From contig NZ_LGIS01000030.1 in NCBI RefSeq assembly GCF_001187905.1, positions 124,001 through 188,000 on the forward strand: a stretch of DNA of 64,000 bases. Direction: 5' to 3'. Position 1 is the first letter of the stretch, and each line of letters starts with the position of its first letter. The notes beneath the pieces are model-generated. The model saw only the letters and a program-made list of their open reading frames with translations, was not told the origin of the DNA and ran no database searches. The DNA is from Pantoea sp. RIT-PI-b (GTDB lineage: Bacteria; Pseudomonadota; Gammaproteobacteria; Enterobacterales; Enterobacteriaceae). Shown here piece after piece: positions 26,200-34,007 of this stretch. A program made the position numbers and the translations under genes.

Positions 26200-26479
26200 A
26201 GCTTTTTACCGCGTAATTACATTGATACCAGGCTTTCTTTAATCCAGGCAAATTACTGTTTTGCGACGGCAATGATTCCACCTTATCGAACCCACGCTGA
26301 CTACAATAATTCGCCAGGTCGATATCCAACGCATCTTTATTGAGCGTTTGTGGATCGTAACGGTACTGCACGGTATTTGAACTGGTGTCTTCATCCACGC
26401 GTTCAAATCCCCCGGGTTTACTGACGCTACAACCGGCCAGCATAAAAAGCGCGACTGCGCTAATAAGCATTTTATTCAT
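26198..26479 (-). CDS. Small lipoprotein of unknown function
   Basis: 93 residues. A lipoprotein signal MNKMLISAVALFMLAGC has its lipobox cysteine at residue 17. The mature part has two further cysteines (NYCSQRGFDKVE and AWYQCNYAVKS) that could form a disulfide. Position two after the cysteine is Val, not Asp, so outer membrane sorting is expected. I do not recognise the family. It is transcribed away from the candidate small RNA region. Confidence 0.8.
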   Translation of the reverse strand: MNKMLISAVALFMLAGCSVSKPGGFERVDEDTSSNTVQYRYDPQTLNKDALDIDLANYCSQRGFDKVESLPSQNSNLPGLKKAWYQCNYAVKS

Positions 26480-26729
26480 TAGGGTGTCCTCTTCAGCGTC
26501 GCAGTTTAAATGGCAACGCAGCGCTCTTCTATAAGAATAAAGCGCGAAATGTCTGCTTTAAGCAAGTTTTTGCCGATTAAATCGATAAAACCAAACGGCT
26601 TCTCTTATCAAACCATCAATGACATGATGCTTTCAGACAAAACGAAGTCTGCACCACACCAGGTGAATTACATAAAAACATACTGATAGTGACCTTCATG
26701 CCCGCGCTGAGCGGGCTTTTTTTTGCCCG
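26480..26729 (+). other. Intergenic region with an orphan plus-strand terminator (26700-26722), possible small RNA
   Basis: The sequence GCCCGC-GCTGA-GCGGGC followed by TTTTTTTT at about 26700-26722 is a strong plus-strand rho-independent terminator. No plus-strand gene precedes it: the nearest ends at 26125, behind another terminator. A 60-200 nt Hfq-type small RNA ending here is possible. I see no convincing -35/-10 pair. The same DNA also holds the promoter of the minus-strand lipoprotein. Confidence 0.4.
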
Positions 26730-27533
26730 CTAACCGGTGAGGCTGACCATCTTACGTAAAAGATTGGCCGCTTGTTTGTCAGGCAATGCGAGAATACCGT
26801 TGTAGAGATCAATCGACATGGCGCACATCGCGCCGCGATCGACGGCGGTATCCGCGGGCATATTCAGCTGTTGCAGCCGATCGCCCCACTTTCCATACAG
26901 TTTTTCCACTACGCTTTGCAAATCACGCTGCGCTGCCGCGTGATCCAGTGGCTGCTCATTTCCTGTACTCAGCTGAAGCAAGGCTTCAAGCACTTGGGCA
27001 TCACGCTGATTTAACTCAGGTGACAACACCCGTTGCAGATTGATGCCGCCATTCACCTGCGGATAGAGAAAGCGGAAGCAGCGCTGCGGCTCCTGCTGCT
27101 GCAGCGCCTGCATTTCCTGTACCGACACGCGCACATAGTTGAGGATCGCCTCATCGGTGGCACGCGTTAAGCGTTGATTGATCAAATCCATCAACCAGCC
27201 ACGCATGTCGCCCAGCGCCTGATCGGCCGGCATCCCTTCCAGCCGCTTATGCAGCAGTTCGCGATTTAACAGCTGCCATAACGCAGGCTCCTGAATCTTC
27301 AGCAAGCGGTACCCTGGCGCAAGGCTAAGCTGGGTTGATACTTCCGCCGCCAGCGCCTGCCGCTCCTGACGCGGATGCAGCCAGCTGAACCACACCAGAT
27401 TTGCCACCAGCAGCGGCAGCAGAAACAGCAGCACGCCTTGCCAAAGTCGCAGAGAAGTGGTGCGCAGCAGCAGAATAATAAGCAGCGCCAGCAGCGCAAA
27501 CGCCGCTAGCGTAATGGGAACAAGCGAGAGCAT
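26730..27533 (-). CDS. Membrane-anchored protein of unknown function
   Basis: 267 residues. Two N-terminal transmembrane helices (about residues 5-24 and 33-51) are followed by a roughly 210-residue soluble region rich in Leu, Gln and Arg, probably helical. Cysteines occur only at FRFLYPQ-adjacent RCF and in GAMCAMS. I do not recognise the family. Its start lies 9 bp after the usp stop, and usp itself is 6 bp after the IclR gene, so it belongs to a three-gene operon. Confidence 0.85.
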   Translation of the reverse strand: MLSLVPITLAAFALLALLIILLLRTTSLRLWQGVLLFLLPLLVANLVWFSWLHPRQERQALAAEVSTQLSLAPGYRLLKIQEPALWQLLNRELLHKRLEGMPADQALGDMRGWLMDLINQRLTRATDEAILNYVRVSVQEMQALQQQEPQRCFRFLYPQVNGGINLQRVLSPELNQRDAQVLEALLQLSTGNEQPLDHAAAQRDLQSVVEKLYGKWGDRLQQLNMPADTAVDRGAMCAMSIDLYNGILALPDKQAANLLRKMVSLTG

Positions 27534-27542
27534 CGAACGCGA

Positions 27543-27995
27543 TTAATCCTTACGTACATCAATCAAAACGGGGCAGTTAGCACGTTCAATGACCGCAGCA
27601 CTGACCGACCCTTTTAACAGTCGGTTAAACGGCGACAAATGACGGCGCCCCATGATGATCATACTGACCTGCAGCTGAGTGGATTGCGCGACAATGGTTT
27701 CCGCCGCTTCACCTGCCAGAATCAATCCTTTCGCAGCCACGCCAGCGCGTAGCAGCGGCGCCAGCGCATGACGCACCACCATTTCCGCGGTGTTCTGCTC
27801 ATCTTTGGCCGCGACAAAATCATCGGGATCTTCACCCGCATCAATTTCAATCGGTTGATTGCAGGAGGAGTAAGCCGGATCGACGCAGCACAGCACCGTA
27901 ACCTGCGCCTGATGCGCCAGCGCTTGTTCAATGGTTAGCGCAATCACTTTTTCCGCCACCGGGGAGTTATCGATGGCCATCAGCAAGGTTTTCAT
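27543..27995 (-). CDS. Universal stress protein (UspA family)
   Basis: 150 residues with the Usp fold: KTLLMAIDNSPVAEKV at the N-terminus and MIIMGRRHLSPFNRLLKGSVSAAVIERANCPVLIDV at the end. The usual ATP-binding pattern G-x2-G-x9-G-S/T appears as G116-x2-H119-x9-G129-S130, so the second glycine is replaced by histidine; nucleotide binding is uncertain. An unusual cysteine pair CC and SSCNQP lies near residues 36-45. It is the middle gene of the IclR-usp-membrane protein operon. Confidence 0.88.
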   Translation of the reverse strand: MKTLLMAIDNSPVAEKVIALTIEQALAHQAQVTVLCCVDPAYSSCNQPIEIDAGEDPDDFVAAKDEQNTAEMVVRHALAPLLRAGVAAKGLILAGEAAETIVAQSTQLQVSMIIMGRRHLSPFNRLLKGSVSAAVIERANCPVLIDVRKD

Positions 27996-28001
27996 CAGTT
28001 G

Positions 28002-28787
28002 TTATCCTTCCACAGCGGTCATTTTGCCAATTTCACGAATCAATGCGTCTTTGCATTTGATGATTTGCTCACGATAGTGCGTTTCCTGCTTATGAAAACG
28101 CGCCGTCGGCACCAGTAACGAGATGGAGAAGCGGCCAAACAGCGTATCGATGGCCACCGCCATGGTCGAAATGCCCTCCAGCGTTTCACCGCGATCGATT
28201 GCCAATCCGCTGACGCGAACCTCAGCGATCAATTCCAGTAATTGTGGCAGCGTTTTCACCGTCATCTCGGTCAACTCTTTATAGGCTTCGCCTACCATCA
28301 CGCGCACATCTTCATCGCTCTCCAGCGCCAGCAGCGCGCGGCCGCCAGACGTGCTGTAAAGCGGCAGATTTAATCCGATGCGCGGCACCACGCGCAGTTC
28401 GCGCGATGCCACCACATAATGCACGATGGCGAGCTGCGTTCCACTGGCACGCGACAGCGACACCGTTTCATTGATCTCTGCAGAGAGCTGCTCGAGGAAG
28501 GGACGCACGATCTCCACCACATCGCTGTGCACGCTGGAGATCAGCTTAAGCAACGCCGGACCAAGGCGTAAACCGCCTGCCCCGCTGCTGCGTACCAGTT
28601 GCGCATTGTCCAACGCGGCGACAATACGCTGCACCGTGGATCGTGGCAGATCCACCACCTGCGCAATTTCACCCAAACTCATGCCGCCGGGATGTTCACC
28701 CAACGCATTCAGAATTTTTGCCGCACGCGCGATGACCTGAATGCCACCCACTTTTTCATCCTCACGGCTTGAGGGGAGTTCAACCAT
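28002..28787 (-). CDS. IclR family transcriptional regulator
   Basis: A 261-residue regulator. The N-terminal winged helix-turn-helix (ARAAKILNALGEHPGGMSLGEIAQVVDLPRSTVQRIVAAL) spans about residues 18-70, and the C-terminal ligand domain contains LNLPLYSTSGGRALLAL and AIDRGETLEGISTMAVAI. The ATG at 28787 has AAAGGAACGC upstream; the open frame above it overlaps operator repeats. It is divergent from an EmrB/EmrA-like efflux pair and heads the operon with usp and a membrane protein. Confidence 0.9.
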   Translation of the reverse strand: MVELPSSREDEKVGGIQVIARAAKILNALGEHPGGMSLGEIAQVVDLPRSTVQRIVAALDNAQLVRSSGAGGLRLGPALLKLISSVHSDVVEIVRPFLEQLSAEINETVSLSRASGTQLAIVHYVVASRELRVVPRIGLNLPLYSTSGGRALLALESDEDVRVMVGEAYKELTEMTVKTLPQLLELIAEVRVSGLAIDRGETLEGISTMAVAIDTLFGRFSISLLVPTARFHKQETHYREQIIKCKDALIREIGKMTAVEG

Positions 28788-28842
28788 GATGCGTTCCTTT
28801 TTGGCCTGCCCTACTTTAGCGCGAATGATCGCACTTTTACAC

Positions 28843-28907
28843 CCTGTATCACATTGCAATACAGCATATCGATATGTAATATGCTACCTGTATCACATTG
28901 CAATACA
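28843..28907. promoter_or_regulatory. Operator region with two perfect 21-bp direct repeats
   Basis: A 21-bp sequence starting CCTGTATCACATTGCAATAC occurs at 28843-28863 and again at 28887-28907, 44 bp apart, about four helical turns. Each copy is itself a partial palindrome (TGTAT ... ATACA around TTGCAA). Between them lies the 12-bp palindrome CATATCGATATG. The region separates the IclR gene from the efflux genes, so these are probable IclR-type operators. Confidence 0.72.
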
Positions 28908-28937
28908 CTGCATCAACAATATAACGAGAAGCCTGCT

Positions 28938-30539
28938 ATGAACGCCCAGCCCACTGCGGCCCCGGCGCCCCACCCGTTTACTCTGCGCCTGGCGTTGGGA
29001 CTGGTTGGCGTGCTGATTGCCGCGCTCACGTCGGGATTAAACGATCGCGTCACCGACCTTGCGTTAGCGGATATCCGCGCCGCCATCGGCATCAGTTACG
29101 ATCAAGGCAGCTGGATCATTTCCGCCTATCAGGCCGCTGAAGTGGCGGCAATGATGATTGCGCCGTGGTTCGCCGTCACCTTTTCCCTGCGCCGTTTTGC
29201 GCTCTGCGTCTCTGCGGGCTTTATGCTGAGCGGCCTGCTGTTACCGCTGATGCCAAACGCCACCTTGTTTATCGCCCTGCGCGTGCTGCAGGGCGTGTTT
29301 GGCGGCGCGCTGCCGCCAATGCTGATGACCGTCGCGCTGCGTTTTCTGCCACCGCCGATAAAATTGTACGGCCTGGCGGGCTACGCGCTGACCGCCACCT
29401 TTGGCCCGAATATGGCCGCTTCACTGGCGGCATTCTGGACCGACGATGTCAGCTGGCTGTTTGTATTCTGGCAAGTGGTTCCCGCCATGTTGATTGCCAT
29501 GCTGCTGATTAGCTGGGGCTTGCCACAGGACCCGCTGCGCCTCGAACGATTTAAGCAGATAGACCTATTTGGCATGCTCACAGGATGCTCCGGTATGGCG
29601 CTGTTAATTCTGGCGCTAACCCAGGGCGAGCGGCTCGACTGGCTCGAATCACCGTTATTTGCCGGCCTATTATTCAGCGCGCTGGCGTTGCTGACTGTGT
29701 TCTTTATTAATGAATGGTTTCATCCGCTGCCGCTGTTCAAATTGCAGATGCTAAGCAGGCGCAACCTGGCGCATGGATTGCTGGTGCTGGCGGGCGTGTT
29801 GATTCTGTCGCTGTCGGGTTCGGCGCTGCCTTCGGCCTATCTGGCGCAGGTGCAGGGCTTCCGCACCCTGCAATTCGCGCCGCTGGCGTTAACCGTCGGC
29901 TTACCGCAGTTATTGATCGCACCTCTTATCGCCGCACTGCTGAATATTCGTTGGATCGATTGCCGCTGGATGTTGACGGCGGGCGTCGCGCTGCTGGTAA
30001 CGTCCTGCCTGATGGGCATGCATATCACCACCGATTGGGCGCGCCAGAATTTCTGGCTGATGCAAATCCTGCAGGCTTTCGGCCAGCCGATGGTGATTTT
30101 ACCGGTGTTGATGAGCGCCACCAGCGTGGTCGCACCGCCGGAAGGGCCGTTCGCTTCAGCGATGTTTAACACCGTGCGCGGCTTCTCCAGCATCACCGCC
30201 AGCACGCTGGTGGAGTGGTTTATTAGCCACCGCGAAAAATTTCACTCCAACGTGCTGGTCGATAACGCGGCCAGCCGTTCGTGGTTGATGACGGCTCCCA
30301 ACAGCGCCCAGTCCAGCAGCAGTTTGCCATTGCTGCCCGATGGCAGCGCCAGCAGCACGGAAAACCTCAGCGGCTTTGCCACCTTATTGAAACATCAGGC
30401 GATGGTGCTGAGCCTGAGTGATTGCTATCAGATGCTGATTGCGTTCGCCGCCCTGCTTTTACTGTTAACCGCCTGGCTGCCGAAACGCGTGTGGCCGCCA
30501 CAAACTCTGATTCAACCTGTTACGACGACGTCGAGATAA
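28938..30539 (+). CDS. DHA2 (EmrB-type) major facilitator drug efflux permease
   Basis: 533 residues with about 14 hydrophobic segments. TM1 begins LRLALGLVGVLIAALTSGLNDRVTDLALADIRAAIG, a recognisable EmrB/DHA2 start, and RVLQGVFGGALPPMLMTVALRFLPPPIKLYG is the motif C-like region. A long serine-rich periplasmic loop precedes the last helix (residues ~430-480). The ATG at 28938 follows CGAGAAG. It is paired with a HlyD-type adaptor directly downstream, so it should export across both membranes with a TolC-like channel encoded elsewhere. Confidence 0.9.
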   Translation: MNAQPTAAPAPHPFTLRLALGLVGVLIAALTSGLNDRVTDLALADIRAAIGISYDQGSWIISAYQAAEVAAMMIAPWFAVTFSLRRFALCVSAGFMLSGLLLPLMPNATLFIALRVLQGVFGGALPPMLMTVALRFLPPPIKLYGLAGYALTATFGPNMAASLAAFWTDDVSWLFVFWQVVPAMLIAMLLISWGLPQDPLRLERFKQIDLFGMLTGCSGMALLILALTQGERLDWLESPLFAGLLFSALALLTVFFINEWFHPLPLFKLQMLSRRNLAHGLLVLAGVLILSLSGSALPSAYLAQVQGFRTLQFAPLALTVGLPQLLIAPLIAALLNIRWIDCRWMLTAGVALLVTSCLMGMHITTDWARQNFWLMQILQAFGQPMVILPVLMSATSVVAPPEGPFASAMFNTVRGFSSITASTLVEWFISHREKFHSNVLVDNAASRSWLMTAPNSAQSSSSLPLLPDGSASSTENLSGFATLLKHQAMVLSLSDCYQMLIAFAALLLLLTAWLPKRVWPPQTLIQPVTTTSR

Positions 30540-30544
30540 TTGAT

Positions 30545-31573
30545 ATGCAAGCTTCTGCTATGAAAAGAACGGTGCTGCTGAGTGCCCTATTACTGGTATT
30601 GCTGGCGATAGCCTTTTTTGTCTGGTCCACCATGACCGGCAACGATGGCCGCACCACCGATGCTTATGTAAATGCCGATTACACGCTGGTGGCGCCGAAA
30701 GTTTCCGGTTATATCGCCAGCGTCGAGGTGCAGGATAACCAGCGCGTTAAGGCCGGAGAACTGCTGGCGACGCTCGATGACCGCGATTACCGCGTTGCGC
30801 TGGAAACCGCGCAGGCCAATTTGCAGGTCAGCGAAGCCAAACGCCTGAGCAGCCAGGCGCAGTTGGAACAGCAACAATCCACCATTGACCAGGCGAAAGC
30901 GACCGTGGCGGCAAACCAGGCTTCCGCGCAGTACGCCGGGCAAAGTGCCGCACGTTACAACCAGCTGTATAAAAATGGCACCATTGCGGCAGACGATCAG
31001 CAAAAAGCCAGCTCGACGCAGCGTTCGGCTTCGGCCACCGTGCGTCAAAGCGAAGCGGCGCTGGCTGCGGCGATCAAGCAAGTTGGTGTGTTACAGGCTG
31101 CTGTGCGTCAGGCCGCTGCCGATGTGGCCGCCGCGCAGGCCAGCGTCGACCAGGCGCAGCTTAATCTTTCCTATACGCGCATCGTGGCGCCGGTCGATGG
31201 CATGGTCGGTCAGCGTTCGGTGCGCCTTGGTGCCTATGTCAGTGCCGGCACACGTTTACTGGCGGTGGTGCCACTGCAGCAAACCTATATCACCGCTAAC
31301 TATCTGGAAACGCAGCTGGCAGATGTGCAGCAAGGGCAGAGAGTCAGCGTGAAGGTAGATGCGTTGCCGGGCAAGGTGTTTACCGGTCGCGTTGACAGCA
31401 TTGCGCCAGCTACCGGCGCGACGTTCTCCGCTATTTCACCGGACAACGCCACCGGCAATTACACCAAAGTAGTACAGCGTTTACCGGTGAAAATTGTGCT
31501 GGATGCCAACCAGCCGGATCTGGCAAAACTGCGGGTAGGCATGTCGGCGATACCGGAAATTGAGACCCGCTGA
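30545..31573 (+). CDS. HlyD/EmrA family membrane fusion protein
   Basis: 342 residues. One N-terminal transmembrane helix (about residues 9-28), a biotinyl-lipoyl half motif (VAPKVSGYIASVEVQDNQRVKAGELLATLDDRDY), an alanine/glutamine-rich alpha-helical hairpin (residues 85-195), and the second lipoyl half (YTRIVAPVDGMVGQRSVRLGAYVSAGT) followed by a beta-barrel. It starts 5 bp after the permease stop. Two in-frame ATGs exist; the first, at 30545, has GAGATAAT upstream. Confidence 0.92.
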   Translation: MQASAMKRTVLLSALLLVLLAIAFFVWSTMTGNDGRTTDAYVNADYTLVAPKVSGYIASVEVQDNQRVKAGELLATLDDRDYRVALETAQANLQVSEAKRLSSQAQLEQQQSTIDQAKATVAANQASAQYAGQSAARYNQLYKNGTIAADDQQKASSTQRSASATVRQSEAALAAAIKQVGVLQAAVRQAAADVAAAQASVDQAQLNLSYTRIVAPVDGMVGQRSVRLGAYVSAGTRLLAVVPLQQTYITANYLETQLADVQQGQRVSVKVDALPGKVFTGRVDSIAPATGATFSAISPDNATGNYTKVVQRLPVKIVLDANQPDLAKLRVGMSAIPEIETR

Positions 31574-31775
31574 AAATGTGAGCAATATCTCAGTTGTGGC
31601 CTATTTATTTTTGAGACAAATCCGCGTAAATTAGCGCTCGATCCTGTTCTGGGCTTGCCTGGAGCGACCTGAGAAGAAAGCGTGTAGCGAAGATGAACTC
31701 CACCTTTCTCTTATTCTGTTCGGGTTACGCGGGTTTGGGATCGCCCGCCGGGTAACCGCTCAGAGGAGTTGTTTT
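31574..31775 (+). other. Structured leader upstream of ypdK
   Basis: No gene is evident in these 202 bp. Near 31726-31757 the sequence GGTTAC-GCGGG ... CCCGC-CGG-GTAACC can fold into a two-part stem that ends just before the GAGGAG ribosome binding site of ypdK. It could control translation of the tiny downstream protein. A match to a known RNA family cannot be judged here. Confidence 0.4.
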
Positions 31776-31847
31776 GTGAGATACGCCTTGATGGGAATTT
31801 CTTTCTTCCTGTTGCTTTGGGTCGGTACCTTCGTACTGATGCTGTAG
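31776..31847 (+). CDS. ypdK: Small membrane protein YpdK
   Basis: 23 residues, MRYALMGISFFLLLWVGTFVLML, starting at a GTG with GAGGAG nine bases upstream. It closely resembles the 23-residue E. coli YpdK (MKYFFMGISFMVIVWAGTFALMI) and sits in the same place next to alaC. It is one transmembrane helix with a basic N-terminus. The function is unknown. It ends 41 bp from the alaC stop; the two genes are convergent. Confidence 0.85.
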   Translation: MRYALMGISFFLLLWVGTFVLML

Positions 31848-31888
31848 AATCGCCAGGCGGGGCGACCGTTTGTCGCCCCACTTAATCC

Positions 31889-33124
31889 TTACTCCTCTTC
31901 TTCCAGCGCCTTAACCGTTCCCGGCAAGATACCATCGGCACGGAACATCGCCTTAATCCCCCGCACCGCCTGACGAATACGATCGCTATTTTCAATCAGC
32001 GCAAAGCGCACATGGGTATCACCGTAATCACCAAAACCAATGCCCGGCGAGACGCACACTTTGGCTTCCTGCAGCAGTAGCTTGGCGAACTCCAGCGAGC
32101 CGAGATGCGCGTAGTGATCGGGAATTTTCGCCCAGACGTACATCGATGCCTTCGGCAAATCGACCATCCAGCCCGCTTCGTGCAGGCCTTTCACCAGCAC
32201 GTTGCGACGACGTTTATACTGCTCGGCGATATCGCGCACGCACTGTTGATCGCCTTCCAGCGCGGCAATCGCCGCCACCTGCAGCGGGGTGAAGGTACCG
32301 TAATCGTGGTAGCTCTTGATGCGCGCCAGCGCGGCCACCAGCTCTTTGTTGCCCACCATAAAGCCGATGCGCCAGCCCGCCATGTTGTAACTTTTCGACA
32401 GGGTAAAGAATTCAACCGCCACATCGCGCGCGCCCGGCACCTGCATAATTGACGGTGCTTTCCAGCCGTCATAGGTAATGTCAGCGTAGGCGAGATCGTG
32501 GATTACCAGCACGTTGTACTGCTTCGCCAGCGCAATCACGCGCTCGAAAAAGTCCAGCTCAACGCATTGTGCCGTAGGGTTTGACGGGAAGCCGAGGATC
32601 ATCATTTTCGGCTTCGGATAGCTTTCACGGATCGCGCGTTCCAGTTCGTTAAAGAAATCCACGCCCGCCACCAGCGGTACTGAACGCACCTGCGCCCCGG
32701 CAATCACCGCGCCGTAAATGTGAATGGGGTAGCTTGGATTAGGCACCAGTACGGTGTCGCCGTGATCGAGCGTGGCGAGCATTAAGTGCGCCAAACCCTC
32801 TTTGGAACCAATAGTGACGATCGCTTCCGATTCCGGATCGATTTCCACCTGATAACGATCTGCGTACCAGCGTGAAATAGCGCGACGCAAACGGGGAATG
32901 CCTTTCGAGGTTGAGTAACCGTGCGTGTCTTCGCGCTGCGCCACCTGGCAGAGTTTTTCTACGATGTGCGGCGGCGTAGGACCATCTGGATTTCCCATCG
33001 AAAAATCGATGATGTCTTCGCCGCGCCGACGCGCAGCCATCTTCAATTCAGCGGTAATGTTAAAAACATACGGGGGAAGGCGTTCAATACGCGAGAAACG
33101 ACGGGGTGTGCTGTTATCAGCCAT
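31889..33124 (-). CDS. alaC: Alanine transaminase AlaC
   Basis: A 411-residue PLP-dependent class I aminotransferase that makes alanine from pyruvate and glutamate. FFTLSKSYNMAGWRIGF holds the PLP lysine, Lys244; FPSNPTAQCVELDFFE and VIHDLAYADITYDGW carry the conserved Asn and Asp. The N-terminus MADNSTPRRFSRIERLPPYVFNITAELKMAARRRGEDI matches E. coli AlaC (YfdZ). Its nearness to the pyruvate-sensing ypdAB is conserved in E. coli. Confidence 0.96.
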   Translation of the reverse strand: MADNSTPRRFSRIERLPPYVFNITAELKMAARRRGEDIIDFSMGNPDGPTPPHIVEKLCQVAQREDTHGYSTSKGIPRLRRAISRWYADRYQVEIDPESEAIVTIGSKEGLAHLMLATLDHGDTVLVPNPSYPIHIYGAVIAGAQVRSVPLVAGVDFFNELERAIRESYPKPKMMILGFPSNPTAQCVELDFFERVIALAKQYNVLVIHDLAYADITYDGWKAPSIMQVPGARDVAVEFFTLSKSYNMAGWRIGFMVGNKELVAALARIKSYHDYGTFTPLQVAAIAALEGDQQCVRDIAEQYKRRRNVLVKGLHEAGWMVDLPKASMYVWAKIPDHYAHLGSLEFAKLLLQEAKVCVSPGIGFGDYGDTHVRFALIENSDRIRQAVRGIKAMFRADGILPGTVKALEEEE

Positions 33125-33243
33125 GATGTCCTCTGGATTACGTAAGCGCCCGGACCGTCCGAGCGACGTGGGTCACATGAGGTGACCGCACCAAGAACAT
33201 AACGTGCTGATAACAAGATTGTCGAGAGCGGAATAAAATAATT

Positions 33244-33768
33244 TTAATTATTTGGATTCAGGCGGCCAAACACCCAATCGCTTACCCATTGGCCATTTAG
33301 CAGATAATTATCCCGCAGCGTGCCCTCAAGCGCGAAACCATTCTTCTCCAGAATGCGGCGCGACGGCCAATTTCCCTCAATCACCATCGCTTTTAGCTTA
33401 TGAAACTCTACCTGTAGCAAAAAATCACAGAGCGCATTAAGCGCTTCGCTGCCATAACCCAGACCGGTAAACGCATCGCGCAACATGTATCCCACTTCCG
33501 CCTGGCGATACGGATGCCATTCGGCGCTGCAGCCAAATAGACCAATCGGCTCGCCGGTTTCGCGGATACGCGCCACCAGACACAGCATGTGAAAACTGCT
33601 CGCCTGCCATGGCGCCAGACGCTCGGTAAAGCGCTGGCGGATATCATTTTCGTCCGGAATTTCACTCACCCACGTCATTGTCGCGGCATCCTGATGCACC
33701 GCTTTGAAAATCTGCCAGTCTTCCGGCTGTAAGCGACTGAGGGACAAACGGGGGGTGAGTAATTGCAT
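33244..33768 (-). CDS. GNAT family N-acetyltransferase
   Basis: 174 residues of the RimJ/RimL-type acetyltransferase group: an N-terminal LLTPRLSLSRLQPEDWQIF strand, the acetyl-CoA loop GYMLRDAFTGLGYGSEALNALCDFLL (Q/R-x-x-G-x-G/A-like as G-L-G-Y-G), and IEGNWPSRRILEKNGFALEGTLRD. The substrate is unknown. It is divergent from ypdA. It has no E. coli counterpart at this position that I recall. Confidence 0.88.
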   Translation of the reverse strand: MQLLTPRLSLSRLQPEDWQIFKAVHQDAATMTWVSEIPDENDIRQRFTERLAPWQASSFHMLCLVARIRETGEPIGLFGCSAEWHPYRQAEVGYMLRDAFTGLGYGSEALNALCDFLLQVEFHKLKAMVIEGNWPSRRILEKNGFALEGTLRDNYLLNGQWVSDWVFGRLNPNN

Positions 33769-34007
33769 TGCCGGGCTCCGCTATTTTGCATACGGCAACA
33801 TAGCAAACCGACAGAGTGACAACCAGCGATCGGCGCACGGTTTCGCTAATCCTCTTTTTGTTACTCAAGCTTTCCTCTTTTAGCCAGGATGGCTCGGTCG
33901 CCATGATGAAAATTGATCCTGGCTATAAGAAACAGCTGCAGACTGTTATGGCGCTGGCGGATCGCGATCACATTTTTTATCATGGCTTCCCGAGCATGAC
34001 CTGAGAG

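Noticed and set aside
26540..26580. Similarity of GCTTTAAGCAAGTTTTTGCC to the second stem region of DsrA RNA
   Set aside because: The match is short, the terminator is different, and DsrA lies next to other genes in E. coli. It is treated only as part of an unassigned intergenic region.
33816..34004. A 62-codon plus-strand frame between the GNAT gene and ypdA, with a shorter version (MMKIDPGYKKQLQTVMALADRD...) starting at 33903
   Set aside because: It starts at a GTG inside the divergent promoter, lacks a clear ribosome binding site and has no family resemblance. A short leader peptide for ypdA is possible but cannot be supported from sequence alone.
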